DNA from: Planotetraspora silvatica
GTDB taxonomy: Bacteria > Actinomycetota > Actinomycetes > Streptosporangiales > Streptosporangiaceae
Reading direction: 5' to 3'
Length of the DNA: 64,000 nucleotides
Assembly: GCF_016863315.1 (NCBI RefSeq)
Contig: NZ_BOOQ01000002.1
Location: 62,001 to 126,000, forward strand
Position 1 is the first letter of the stretch; every line of letters begins with the position of its first letter. Of the stretch, positions 42,214 through 50,378 are shown one piece after another. The position numbers and the translations under genes were made by a program. Below the pieces are notes generated by a model that ran no database searches, was not told the DNA's origin, and saw nothing but the letters and a program-made list of their open reading frames with translations.

Positions 42214-43524
42214 CTACGCCCTCTGGGACAGCTGGAACGACTGCGCCGCCGTCCCGTTGCAGGTGTACTGCTGGAGCTGGACGGAGTCGGCGGCCGAGGC
42301 GCCGGGCACGTCCAGGCACTTGCCGCTCAGGCGGTTGACGAAGTGGTAGTAACCGCCGCCTTCCGAGACCGCCTGCCACTGCTGGTTGTTGCCCCCGCCG
42401 TACGCCCACAGCTGGAGCGGGGCGCCGTCGGCCGTCGACACGTTGGTCACGTCGATCACCTGGGCGCTGTTGTTGCGGTTGTTCAGCCGGGCGAACCCGC
42501 CGCTGGTCGGCTGGACCTGGAACTGCTGGGCGGAGGTGCCGTTGCAGGCGTACTGCTGGATGGCGGTGCCGTTCGCCGAGGCGGCCGCCCGGGCGTCCAC
42601 GCACTTGCCGTTGGCGCGGTTGGCCAGGCTGTACCACGCGGTCGGCGAGATCGTGTCCGGCGGCGGAGGAGGAGTGCTCCCCCCGCCCAGCCACAGCAGG
42701 CTGTCGATGACGAACCGGTTCTGGGTGTCGCTGGCGAACGTGGACGACAGCCGGGTGTTGGTCGAGTAGTTCATGGCGTTGTGGCCGAAGTTGGCGTACA
42801 CCATCTTGTAGTTCTTGTTCGTCCACATGATCGGGTAGTAGCCGCTGTACCAGGTCTGGTTGGGGTCCGTCCCGACCGGGAAGCTCGACTGGTCGATGGA
42901 CCCGAGGATCTTGATGTTGGGGTTGTTCCTCAGGTCGTTGTTCCAGCTGTACCACTCGCTCACGGACGAGGTGAACGTGGCGGGCAGGCGCGCCGTCGTG
43001 GGATGGCCGGCGCCGCCCTCATTGCGCACGACGACCGATGTGGGGCCCCACGTGTTGGACTTGAAGGCCCCGGTGCCCAGGAACTCGTTGTGGTACCAGG
43101 ACCAGCTCCCCGGGTTGGTGTTGAACGCCGACACGTGGAACCCCATCCACGCCCCGCCGCCCCGCATGTACTGCTCGAACGCCGACCGCTGGGCGGCGGT
43201 CTGCGGCAGGTCGTCCAGGAACATGACCACCTGGTACTGCGCGAGGGTGGCGGCGTTCAGCTGGTTCCAGTTGGTGGTCGAGGTGTAGGAGAAGTTGTTC
43301 TGCGCGGCGGCCTGGGGGAACCACTGGTTCGCCTCTTTGGTGAAGTCGATGTGGGCCGCGTCATAGGTGCCGCTGTAGAAGGCGAGCACCTTGAACTGAG
43401 GGGCGGCGGCCGCCCGCGCGGGGACGTGGGCGGGGACGGCGGAGAGCCCCAGCGCGACGGCGAACACGGCGAGCAACCGGGTCCACGTGCGCGTCACCCC
43501 CATGTCGTGCCTGGTCATGAGCAT
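42214..43524 (-). CDS. Secreted ThuA-domain protein with ricin-type lectin domain
   Basis: A 436-residue exported protein. A signal peptide (RTWTRLLAVFAVALGLSAVPAHVPARAAA) precedes a ThuA/trehalose-utilisation-like domain of about residues 45-275 (FKVLAFYSGTYDAAHIDF; GGGAWMGFHVSAFN; GYYPIMWTNKNYKMVYANFGHNA). A proline linker (TPPPPPD) leads to a ricin B beta-trefoil (about 290-436) whose three QxW-like repeats end QQFQV, QQWQAV and QSFQLS. Such proteins act on plant or other polysaccharides outside the cell, with the lectin tethering them to sugar. AGAGGATC precedes ATG 43524. A 15-base palindrome upstream is a good operator candidate. Confidence 0.9.
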   Translation of the reverse strand: MLMTRHDMGVTRTWTRLLAVFAVALGLSAVPAHVPARAAAAPQFKVLAFYSGTYDAAHIDFTKEANQWFPQAAAQNNFSYTSTTNWNQLNAATLAQYQVVMFLDDLPQTAAQRSAFEQYMRGGGAWMGFHVSAFNTNPGSWSWYHNEFLGTGAFKSNTWGPTSVVVRNEGGAGHPTTARLPATFTSSVSEWYSWNNDLRNNPNIKILGSIDQSSFPVGTDPNQTWYSGYYPIMWTNKNYKMVYANFGHNAMNYSTNTRLSSTFASDTQNRFVIDSLLWLGGGSTPPPPPDTISPTAWYSLANRANGKCVDARAAASANGTAIQQYACNGTSAQQFQVQPTSGGFARLNNRNNSAQVIDVTNVSTADGAPLQLWAYGGGNNQQWQAVSEGGGYYHFVNRLSGKCLDVPGASAADSVQLQQYTCNGTAAQSFQLSQRA

Positions 43525-43620
43525 GATCCTCTGTTCGATGACGAAGGTCCGGCAGGAGCGGGGCCCGTCCGCCTACGGGCACGGCGATATCCGGATCAGG
43601 ACGATGATCTGTTCTCTGTC

Positions 43621-43635
43621 GACTTGAGTCAAGTC
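43621..43635. promoter_or_regulatory. Perfect palindrome between divergent genes (operator candidate)
   Basis: GACTTGA-G-TCAAGTC is a perfect 7-1-7 palindrome, 96 bases before the ThuA-lectin start and 58 before the YbaK start. Its odd spacing and short arms suit a dimeric regulator. No regulator gene is adjacent, so the binding protein is unknown. Confidence 0.55.
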
Positions 43636-43693
43636 ATGTGAAATGGACGGTAAGGAGAAGGGCCCGGCCGCGCGGATCGCTAGTCTGTCCGGC

Positions 43694-44191
43694 GTGAGCA
43701 AGACCAGGAGCAAGGGCGGCCAGGGCACTCCGGCGACGGTCGCCCTCACGCAGGCGAAGGCGGAGTTCACCCTCCACCCCTACGATCACGACCCGAACGC
43801 CCAGGCGTACGGCGAGGAGGCGGCCGACGCGCTCGGCGTGCCGTACGAGCGGATCTTCAAGACGCTGGTCGCCGAGACGGAGGCGGGCCTCGCCGTCGCG
43901 GTGGTCCCCGTGGCGGGCAAACTGGACCTGAAGGCCTTCGCGGCGGCGCTCAAGGGGAAGCGGGCGGCGATGGCCGACGCGGTCAAGGTGGAGCGGGTCA
44001 CCGGCTACGTGGTCGGCGGGATCAGCCCGCTCGGGCAGCGCAAGAAGCTGCCCACGGTGATCGACGAGTCGGCGCTCGGCTTCGAGACCGTCTACTTCTC
44101 CGCGGGCCGCAGGGGCCTGCAGATCGAGACGGCACCCGCCAATCTCGTACGGCTCACGCAGGCGGTCACCGCCCCCATCGCGAAGACCTGA
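43694..44191 (+). CDS. ybaK: YbaK-type aminoacyl-tRNA editing protein (Cys-tRNA(Pro) deacylase)
   Basis: A YbaK/ProX-like editing domain: EFTLHPYDHDPNAQAYGEEAADALGVPYERIFKTLVAE, then AVVPVAGKLDLKAFAAALKGKRAAMADAVKVERVTGYVVGGISPLGQRKKLPTVIDE and YFSAGRRGLQIETAP. The lysine, the GGISP loop and the length (165 residues) match YbaK, which clears Cys misacylated on tRNA(Pro). I use GTG 43694 (VSKTRSKGG); ATG 43643 would add 17 residues with no ribosome binding site. It is followed on the same strand by an amidase gene. Confidence 0.92.
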   Translation: MSKTRSKGGQGTPATVALTQAKAEFTLHPYDHDPNAQAYGEEAADALGVPYERIFKTLVAETEAGLAVAVVPVAGKLDLKAFAAALKGKRAAMADAVKVERVTGYVVGGISPLGQRKKLPTVIDESALGFETVYFSAGRRGLQIETAPANLVRLTQAVTAPIAKT

Positions 44192-44273
44192 GCCTGTCGA
44201 CTGTTGCCATCGCCTCCGCCCGCTCCCCCACCCGAGACTCGTAGCCGAAGGACGACGGAACGGGGGCACGAAC

Positions 44274-45695
44274 GTGACCGAACTGGTGGACCTGACCGCG
44301 ACGGAGATGTCGGCGCTGCTGCGCGAGCGGGCGGTGAGCGCCGTGGAACTCGCCGAGGCGCACCTGAGGCGGATCGACGAGGTCGGCGACCAGGTCAACG
44401 CCATCGTCACGCTGGTGGCCGAACAGGCGCTCGACCACGCGGGGAAGGCCGACGCCGACCTGGCGCGCGGTCACTGGCGCGGCCCGCTGCACGGCCTCCC
44501 CGTCGCGCACAAGGATCTGGTCGACACGGCGGGAGTCAGGACGACGTACGGCTCACGCGTCTTCGCCGGCCACGTGCCCGACCAGGACGACCTGCTGGTG
44601 CGCCGGGTCAGGGACGCCGGCGGCATCATGATCGGCAAGACCAACACCCCGGAGTTCGGCACGGGGTCGCACACGGTCAACGAGGTCTTCGGGGCGACCC
44701 GCAACCCCTACGACCTGTCCAAGAGCGCGGGCGGCAGCAGCGGCGGCGCCGCGGCCGCACTGGCGAGCCGCATGGTGCCGCTGGCGGACGGCTCGGACAT
44801 GGGCGGCTCACTGCGCAACCCCGCCTCCTTCTGCAACGTGGCGGGGCTGCGGCCGACCCCCGGTCGCGTGGTGTCGGCGTCCACGGAGGCCGCCTGGTAC
44901 ACGCTCAGCGTGTCCGGCCCGATGGCGCGCACGGCGGCCGACCTGGCGCTTTTCATGACCGCCATCGCGGGCTTCGACCCGGCCTCGCCGTACGCGATCA
45001 GGGAGGACGGGTCGGCCTTCGCGGCCCCGCTGGAGCATGACTTCACGGGGGCGCGGATCGCGTTCAGCCCCGACCTCGGCGGGCTGCCCGTCGATCCGGA
45101 GACCGCACGGGTGACCGCGGAGGCCGCGGCCGTGCTGACCGGCCTCGGCGCCAAGGTGGAGCAGGTCGGTCTCGACCTGTCCGACGCCGAGGACGCCTTC
45201 CGGATCTACCGCTCGTGGTACTACGCGCTGGCGCTGGGCGACCTGCCCGAGGCGGGCCCCAACATCACGTGGAACGTGGAACAGGGCCGCAAGGTCACGG
45301 GGGCCGACCTCGCCAGGGCCGAACGGCTGCGCACCGGGCTGTTCCACCGGATGAACGCCTTCTTCGGCGAATACGACTTCCTGATCGCACCGGTCAGCCA
45401 GGTGCCGCCGTTCCCGGTGGAGGATCCGTACGTCCTGGAGATCGACGGCACGCCGATGCCCGACTACCTGGCGTGGATGCGGTCCTGCTACTGGATCAGC
45501 GTGCTCCACGCGCCCGCCATGTCGGTGCCCTGCGGTTTCACCTCGGGGGGGCTGCCCGTCGGCGTGCAGATCGTCGGACGGCCGTGGGCCGACTTCGACG
45601 TCCTGCGACTGGGCCACGCTTTCGAGCAGGCGACGGGCACCTGGCGGAGGAAGCCGGAGCTCCCGGGCTCTCAGGCCTGTCCCCGCAGCCGGTAG
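44274..45695 (+). CDS. Amidase signature-family hydrolase
   Basis: A 473-residue amidase signature enzyme with an intact Ser-cisSer-Lys triad: Lys80 (LPVAHKDLVD), Ser155 (SAGGSSGGAAAALA) and Ser179 (DMGGSLRNPAS). It hydrolyses an amide; the substrate (for example an aromatic amide) cannot be told. GatA is unlikely because gatB and gatC are not adjacent. The GTG at 44274 starts MTELVDLTATEM. Its last 25 bases overlap the end of the convergent membrane protein gene. Confidence 0.92.
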   Translation: MTELVDLTATEMSALLRERAVSAVELAEAHLRRIDEVGDQVNAIVTLVAEQALDHAGKADADLARGHWRGPLHGLPVAHKDLVDTAGVRTTYGSRVFAGHVPDQDDLLVRRVRDAGGIMIGKTNTPEFGTGSHTVNEVFGATRNPYDLSKSAGGSSGGAAAALASRMVPLADGSDMGGSLRNPASFCNVAGLRPTPGRVVSASTEAAWYTLSVSGPMARTAADLALFMTAIAGFDPASPYAIREDGSAFAAPLEHDFTGARIAFSPDLGGLPVDPETARVTAEAAAVLTGLGAKVEQVGLDLSDAEDAFRIYRSWYYALALGDLPEAGPNITWNVEQGRKVTGADLARAERLRTGLFHRMNAFFGEYDFLIAPVSQVPPFPVEDPYVLEIDGTPMPDYLAWMRSCYWISVLHAPAMSVPCGFTSGGLPVGVQIVGRPWADFDVLRLGHAFEQATGTWRRKPELPGSQACPRSR

Positions 45696-46159
45696 GTCAG
45701 CACGAACTCGAGGATCCAGAAGACTCCCGTCGCCACGACCGGCCACGCGAACAGCACGCCGTGCGCGGTCAGGCCGAGCGACGTCGACGTCGTCAATCCG
45801 CCGGCGGCGGAGGCCTGGATCGTTCCCTTCGCCGAACTCCCGACGAGTGAGGCGACGTAGGAGGCCAGCAGCCCCCCGCCGGCCACCCCCAGGACGGCGG
45901 ATATGGGGCGCGTGCGCGTCAGGAAGTACGCTCCGGCGCCGCAGACGAGGCCGCACACCGCGCCGATGACGGCGAACCAGCCGTCGGCCGCGATGAGCGA
46001 CTGGCCCTCGAGATCGGCCGGCTGCGGTCCCACGTCGGTCAGGACGTACTGGGTGGTGGGCGCGACCGCCGACCACACGAAACCGGCCACCACCCCCACC
46101 ACGACCAGCACGAGAACGGTCGCGACCAGCGTCGTCAGATTGCCCCTCAAATGCCGCAC
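45671..46159 (-). CDS. DUF2567-like membrane protein, function unknown
   Basis: A 162-residue membrane protein with about four hydrophobic segments (LTTLVATVLVLVVVGVVAGFVWSAV; AVIGAVCGLVCGAGAYFLT; AVLGVAGGGLLASYVASLVG; GVLFAWPVVATGVFWILEFVLTY). The first loop has TTQYVLTDVGPQPADLEGQSLIAADGWF. This layout resembles actinobacterial DUF2567 proteins, a match I hold loosely. It ends 25 bases inside the amidase gene on the opposite strand and is divergent from murA. Confidence 0.7.
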   Translation of the reverse strand: MRHLRGNLTTLVATVLVLVVVGVVAGFVWSAVAPTTQYVLTDVGPQPADLEGQSLIAADGWFAVIGAVCGLVCGAGAYFLTRTRPISAVLGVAGGGLLASYVASLVGSSAKGTIQASAAGGLTTSTSLGLTAHGVLFAWPVVATGVFWILEFVLTYRLRGQA

Positions 46160-46183
46160 CGTCCAGATGGTACCTACATGATG

Positions 46184-46201
46184 ATCGGGGGAAGCCCCGA
46201 T
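46184..46201. promoter_or_regulatory. Short inverted repeat upstream of murA
   Basis: ATCGGGG and CCCCGAT with loop GAAG lie 36 bases before the murA GTG, in the divergent promoter gap. It could be an operator or a 5' leader hairpin. Confidence 0.35.
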
Positions 46202-46236
46202 ACCCTTGCTCCACCAGCCACCGGCGAGGAGTAGGT

Positions 46237-47559
46237 GTGAGTGTGCAAGGGAACGGCCGCGAAGAGGTGTGGCGGATCGACCCCTCGGGTCCCCTCCGGG
46301 GTGACGTCGAGGTGCGCGGGTCCAAGAACGCCGTGTCCAAGCACATGGTCGCGGCCATGTTGGGGAACGGCCCGAGCACGCTGCACAACGCCCCCGAGGT
46401 CGGCGAGGTCGGCCTGACGGCGGCCATGCTGGAGGCGCTCGGCATCCATGTGGAGATCACCCCCGGGGAGATCACCATCGAGCGGAGCGACGAGATCAGG
46501 CCCCGCGTCCCGGAGGAGTACACCGGGCTCAACCGCATCCCGATCCTGATGCTCGGCCCGCTGCTGCACCTGGCGGGCGAGGCGTTCGTCCCCCTGGTGG
46601 GCGGCGACCCGATCGGGCGGCGCCCGGTCAACTTCCACGTCGAGGCGCTGCGGTCGATGGGCGCCGAGATCGAGGTCGGCGAGACCGGGATCACCGCCAA
46701 GGCCACGCGCCTGCGCGGAAGCAGGATCACGCTGCCCTACCCGAGTGTCGGCGCCACCGAGACGATCCTGATGACCGCCGTACTCGCCGAGGGCAAGACG
46801 GTCATCAAGGGCGCGGCGATGGAGCCGGAGGTCGTGGAGCTCGCGCTGTTCCTCCAGCGGATGGGCGCGATGATCGAGCTCAGCCCGGACCGGCGCATCG
46901 TCATCGAGGGCGTGGAGCGCCTCCACGGCGCCTCCACGTGGCTCGCCGGCGACCGCATCGAGGCGTTCTCGTACCTGGTGGCGGGACTCGTCACCAAGGG
47001 CGAGGTGCGGGTGCACGGGTGCCCGCAGGACCGGCTGGTCACCGCCATCACGACCCTGGCGCGGATGGGCGCCCGGTTCGAGATCAACGACGACTGGCTG
47101 ACGGCCTCGGCACCGGACGGCCTGCGCGCCGCCGCGGTGCAGACCGACACCCATCCCGGGTTCATGACCGACTGGCAGACGCCGCTGATGGTGCTGTTCA
47201 CGCGGGCCGAGGGCATGTCGGTGCTGCACGAGACCGTCTTCGAGAACCGGCTGGTCTACGTGCCCGCCCTGCAGAAGATGGGCTGCGAGATCGAGGTCTT
47301 CGCGCAGTGCCTGGGCGGGCCGGCCTGCCGCTACCACGACACCAACGCGAAGCACTCCGCCGTGGTCCGCGGCGTGTCCGAACTGCGCGGCGCCGACGTG
47401 ACGCTTCCCGACATCCGGGCGGGATTCTCGGCCGTGCTGGCGGCCGCGGTGGCCGAGGGCACCTCCACGTTGCGGGGGGTCAACCACATCGAGCGGGGCT
47501 ACCACCGGCCGTTCGAGCAGTTCACCTCTCTCGGGCTGAAGATCAGCAGGGGAACGTAA
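46237..47559 (+). CDS. murA: UDP-GlcNAc enolpyruvyl transferase (MurA), divergent, Cys-to-Asp
   Basis: An EPSP/MurA-fold enzyme of 440 residues. Lys30-Asn31 (RGSKNAVSKH), the catalytic base Asp312 (GFMTDWQTPL) and the C-terminal Arg (LPDIRAGFS) are kept. The loop Cys of E. coli-type MurA is Asp124 here (LVGGDPIGRRPV), as in the naturally fosfomycin-insensitive mycobacterial enzyme. An unusual stretch near residues 352-375 (EVFAQCLGGPACRYHDTNAKH) is inserted before the last sheet. CGAGGAG precedes GTG 46237. It may be a second MurA or a specialised paralogue; the PBP gene downstream favours a cell-wall role. Confidence 0.85.
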   Translation: MSVQGNGREEVWRIDPSGPLRGDVEVRGSKNAVSKHMVAAMLGNGPSTLHNAPEVGEVGLTAAMLEALGIHVEITPGEITIERSDEIRPRVPEEYTGLNRIPILMLGPLLHLAGEAFVPLVGGDPIGRRPVNFHVEALRSMGAEIEVGETGITAKATRLRGSRITLPYPSVGATETILMTAVLAEGKTVIKGAAMEPEVVELALFLQRMGAMIELSPDRRIVIEGVERLHGASTWLAGDRIEAFSYLVAGLVTKGEVRVHGCPQDRLVTAITTLARMGARFEINDDWLTASAPDGLRAAAVQTDTHPGFMTDWQTPLMVLFTRAEGMSVLHETVFENRLVYVPALQKMGCEIEVFAQCLGGPACRYHDTNAKHSAVVRGVSELRGADVTLPDIRAGFSAVLAAAVAEGTSTLRGVNHIERGYHRPFEQFTSLGLKISRGT

Positions 47560-47566
47560 AGTTTTC

Positions 47567-47594
47567 GCGGCCGGAGTTTGCGACACTCCGCCGC
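47567..47594 (+). terminator. Hairpin between murA and the PBP gene
   Basis: GCGG-C-CGGAGT and ACTCCG-CCGC pair with one bulge around TTGCGAC, just after the murA stop and 17 bases before the PBP start. Partial termination or attenuation between the two genes is possible. Confidence 0.35.
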
Positions 47595-47610
47595 GTCGCA
47601 CTGTTAACCC

Positions 47611-50226
47611 GTGACCTCTCGCCTCCTCAGCGCCGCCGTCGCGCTGGGCGTGTCCGGTGCGCTGGGCGGCGTCCTGGTCGCGGGACTGGTCCTGCCGCTG
47701 GTGGGCGGGGCCGGGGTCGGCGTGAAGGGGGTCGCGTCCACCTTCACCGACCTGCCCCCGCCTCCCCGCGAGGAACCGCTCCCGGAGATGACCCGGCTGC
47801 TCGATCGCAACGGCACGCAGATCGCGCAGTTCTACTACCAGAACCGGCAGTCGGTGCCCCTCACCCAGGTCGCGCCCGCCATGCAGCAGGCGATCGTCGC
47901 GATCGAGGACGCCCGCTTCTACGAGCACGGTGGGCTCGACATCAAGGGCACCCTGCGGGCGCTGATCACCAACACGCAGGCCGGCGGGATCAAGCAGGGC
48001 GGCTCGTCGCTGACCCAGCAGCTCGTGAAGAACATCATGCTCACCCAGGCCGAGTCGGAGCACGAGCGTGCGCTGGCCCGGGTCAAGAACATCCAGCGCA
48101 AGATCACCGAGTTGCGGTACGCGCTGGCGATGGAGAAGAAGTACTCCAAGAAGGAGATCCTGGAGCGCTATCTCAACATCGCCTACTTCGGCGCGGGAGC
48201 CTTCGGCGTCCAGGCCGCGGCGCAGCGGTTCTTCGACACCGACGCCGCGGACCTGACGCTCGCCCAGGCCGCCACGCTCGCGGGGGCCGTGCGGACGCCG
48301 TCCGACACCGACCCCGCCCTCGGCGACGAGGAGCAGGCGCGGCTGCTGGAGCGGCGCAACATCGTGCTCGACCGGATGGCCGACCTGAAGATGATCACGC
48401 CTGCCGTGGACAAGTCCACGGCGGCGAGCCCGCTCGACCTGCACATGCGCGGCGAGCCAGGAGGGTGCGGCGGCAGCGCCTACCCCTTCTTCTGCGTCTA
48501 CGTGGAACACGAGGTGCTCACCAATCCGGCCTTCGGCTACACCCGGGCCGATCGTGAACGCCGCCTCCAGCGGGGCGGGCTCACCCTGTGGACCTCGATC
48601 GATCCGATCGCCCAGAAGTCCGCGCAACAGGCCATCGCCGAACGGGTCAGGCCGGAGGACACCCAGGTCGCCGCCGAGACCATGGTGGAGCCCGGCACCG
48701 GCCTGATCAGGGCGATGGCCGCCAGCAAGCGGTACGGCCGCAACCCGCGCAACCGGAACTCCGGCCCGAGCACCACCTACAACCTGGCCGCCGACCGGGC
48801 GCACGGCGGCGGCGACGGCTTCCAGGCCGGGTCGACCTTCAAGGCGTTCACCCTGGCCACCGCGCTGTCGCAGGGCTGGCGGTTCGGGGAGGGCTTCCAG
48901 ACCCCGGGGGCCTTCGTGCCCTCCAGCGGCTTCCGCAACTGCGCGGGCAAGCCGGTGAACGATCCGTCGGCCACGATCTACAACGCGAGCGGAGAGGGCA
49001 CCGGCGGGCCGTACAGCCTGGAACTGGGCACCTGGAAGTCGGTCAACATCTTCTACATGAAGCTCGAGCAGGCCGTCGGGCTGTGCAACGTCGTGAAGAC
49101 GGCCAAGGCCCTCGGCATCACCCGGGCCGACGGCAAGCCGCTGCAGGAGGTCCCCACCTTCACGCTGGGGGTCAACGAGATGGACCCCACCACGGTGTCC
49201 GCGGCGTTCGCGACGTTCGCCGCGCGGGGGCGCTACTGCCAGCCCATGGCGATCACCGACATCGTGGAGCGGGACGGGAGCCGGACGCAGATTCCGCCGA
49301 GTTGCACGCAGGCGCTCGACCCCGAGGTCGCCGACGCCGAGAACCACGTGCTGTCCGGCGTCTTCACCCAGGGGACGATGCGCGGCCAGTCGATCGGACG
49401 TCCGGCGGCCGGCAAGACCGGCACGAACAACGGATACACGTCCGCCTGGTTCGCCGGGTACACGCCCAACCTCGCCGCGGCCGTGAGCGTCGGCGACATC
49501 CGCGGCTCCTACCGCTACCCGCTCACGGGCGTCGAGATCGGCGGCCAGTCCTACGGCGCCGTGCAGGGCGCCTCCCTCCCCGGGCCGATCTGGGTCGACT
49601 CCATGTCCGCGGCACTGCAGCACATCGAGCCGTCCGGTTTCGTCCCCCCGGACATGTCCCGGTTCGGCGGAGGCTTCACACCCGGCCTGAGGGAGTCCCT
49701 CGACGAGGATGACCGGCGCAGAGGCCGGGACGGCGACCGGGACGGCGGCCGGGACCACGGGGACGGCACGGACCGGGCCACGGGCGAAGGGCCCGGCGGC
49801 GCAGACGGAGGCGCGGACGCACGGCCACACGGCCGGCACGGCGCATGGCCGAACGGCTGGCAGGGCGGCCCGCGTGGCGGCCGCCCCGACATCCGGCACG
49901 ACCGCCGCCACGCCGGCCCTCGCGGCCACGCGCGCGCAGACCGCCCCGGCGCCTCACACAGGACCACACCCGGGGGGCATCGCGACGCCGGCCGTGCCGT
50001 GGCCCCAGCGCCCGGCGGCGACGCCGTCCAGGCGACCAGCCCGCCGCGAGCCCCGCATGCGGCCCCCACCAGCCGGCCCCACCCCAGCCGGCCCCACCCA
50101 ACTCAGCCCCACACCAGTCAGGCCCACACAGCTCAGGCCCACATCACTCGGGCCCACAAACAACCGGCACCCGCCCGCCCTCACCCTCGCCGTGATCATG
50201 CACAGGTTCGTGATCACGGCACCTGA
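47611..50226 (+). CDS. Bifunctional class A penicillin-binding protein
   Basis: An 871-residue peptidoglycan synthase. An N-terminal anchor (about 5-35) is followed by a glycosyltransferase domain with Glu99 (IEDARFYEHGG) and GGSSLTQQLVKN, then a transpeptidase with Ser408 (AGSTFKAFT), SVN and KTGTNNG (about 600). The C-terminal 170 residues are low complexity: first Arg/Asp/Gly-rich, then Thr/Pro/His-rich. The last codons come from repeat array 4, whose first unit encodes RDHAQVRDHGT and supplies the stop. The GTG at 47611 starts MTSRLLSAAV. It follows murA by 51 bases, suggesting a cell-wall pair. Confidence 0.92.
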   Translation: MTSRLLSAAVALGVSGALGGVLVAGLVLPLVGGAGVGVKGVASTFTDLPPPPREEPLPEMTRLLDRNGTQIAQFYYQNRQSVPLTQVAPAMQQAIVAIEDARFYEHGGLDIKGTLRALITNTQAGGIKQGGSSLTQQLVKNIMLTQAESEHERALARVKNIQRKITELRYALAMEKKYSKKEILERYLNIAYFGAGAFGVQAAAQRFFDTDAADLTLAQAATLAGAVRTPSDTDPALGDEEQARLLERRNIVLDRMADLKMITPAVDKSTAASPLDLHMRGEPGGCGGSAYPFFCVYVEHEVLTNPAFGYTRADRERRLQRGGLTLWTSIDPIAQKSAQQAIAERVRPEDTQVAAETMVEPGTGLIRAMAASKRYGRNPRNRNSGPSTTYNLAADRAHGGGDGFQAGSTFKAFTLATALSQGWRFGEGFQTPGAFVPSSGFRNCAGKPVNDPSATIYNASGEGTGGPYSLELGTWKSVNIFYMKLEQAVGLCNVVKTAKALGITRADGKPLQEVPTFTLGVNEMDPTTVSAAFATFAARGRYCQPMAITDIVERDGSRTQIPPSCTQALDPEVADAENHVLSGVFTQGTMRGQSIGRPAAGKTGTNNGYTSAWFAGYTPNLAAAVSVGDIRGSYRYPLTGVEIGGQSYGAVQGASLPGPIWVDSMSAALQHIEPSGFVPPDMSRFGGGFTPGLRESLDEDDRRRGRDGDRDGGRDHGDGTDRATGEGPGGADGGADARPHGRHGAWPNGWQGGPRGGRPDIRHDRRHAGPRGHARADRPGASHRTTPGGHRDAGRAVAPAPGGDAVQATSPPRAPHAAPTSRPHPSRPHPTQPHTSQAHTAQAHITRAHKQPAPARPHPRRDHAQVRDHGT

Positions 50227-50362
50227 CCTGCCCGCCCACCGACCGTGATCATGCACATATTCGCGATCAAGCCCTCCGACCTGCACACTCGTCCATCGTG
50301 ATCATGCACGGATTCGCGATCAACGCCCGCGACCTGCGCGGACGCACTTCGTGATCATGCAC
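50192..50362 (+). repeat. 53-bp phased repeat array, forward units only (array 4)
   Basis: Heads GTGATCATGCAC start at 50192, 50245, 50298 and 50351, all on the plus strand at exact 53-base steps. After the head, units share TTCGyGATCA and GACCTG. No inverted arm is present: the last unit ends 17 bases before the stop of the convergent MerR gene. The first unit lies inside the PBP reading frame. This looks like half of the structure seen in arrays 1 and 3. Confidence 0.9.
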
Positions 50363-50378
50363 GGCCGGCGGCCGGGGC

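Noticed and set aside
46174-49929. 1251-codon minus-strand open frame
   Set aside because: Antisense to murA and the PBP gene; no domain recognised.
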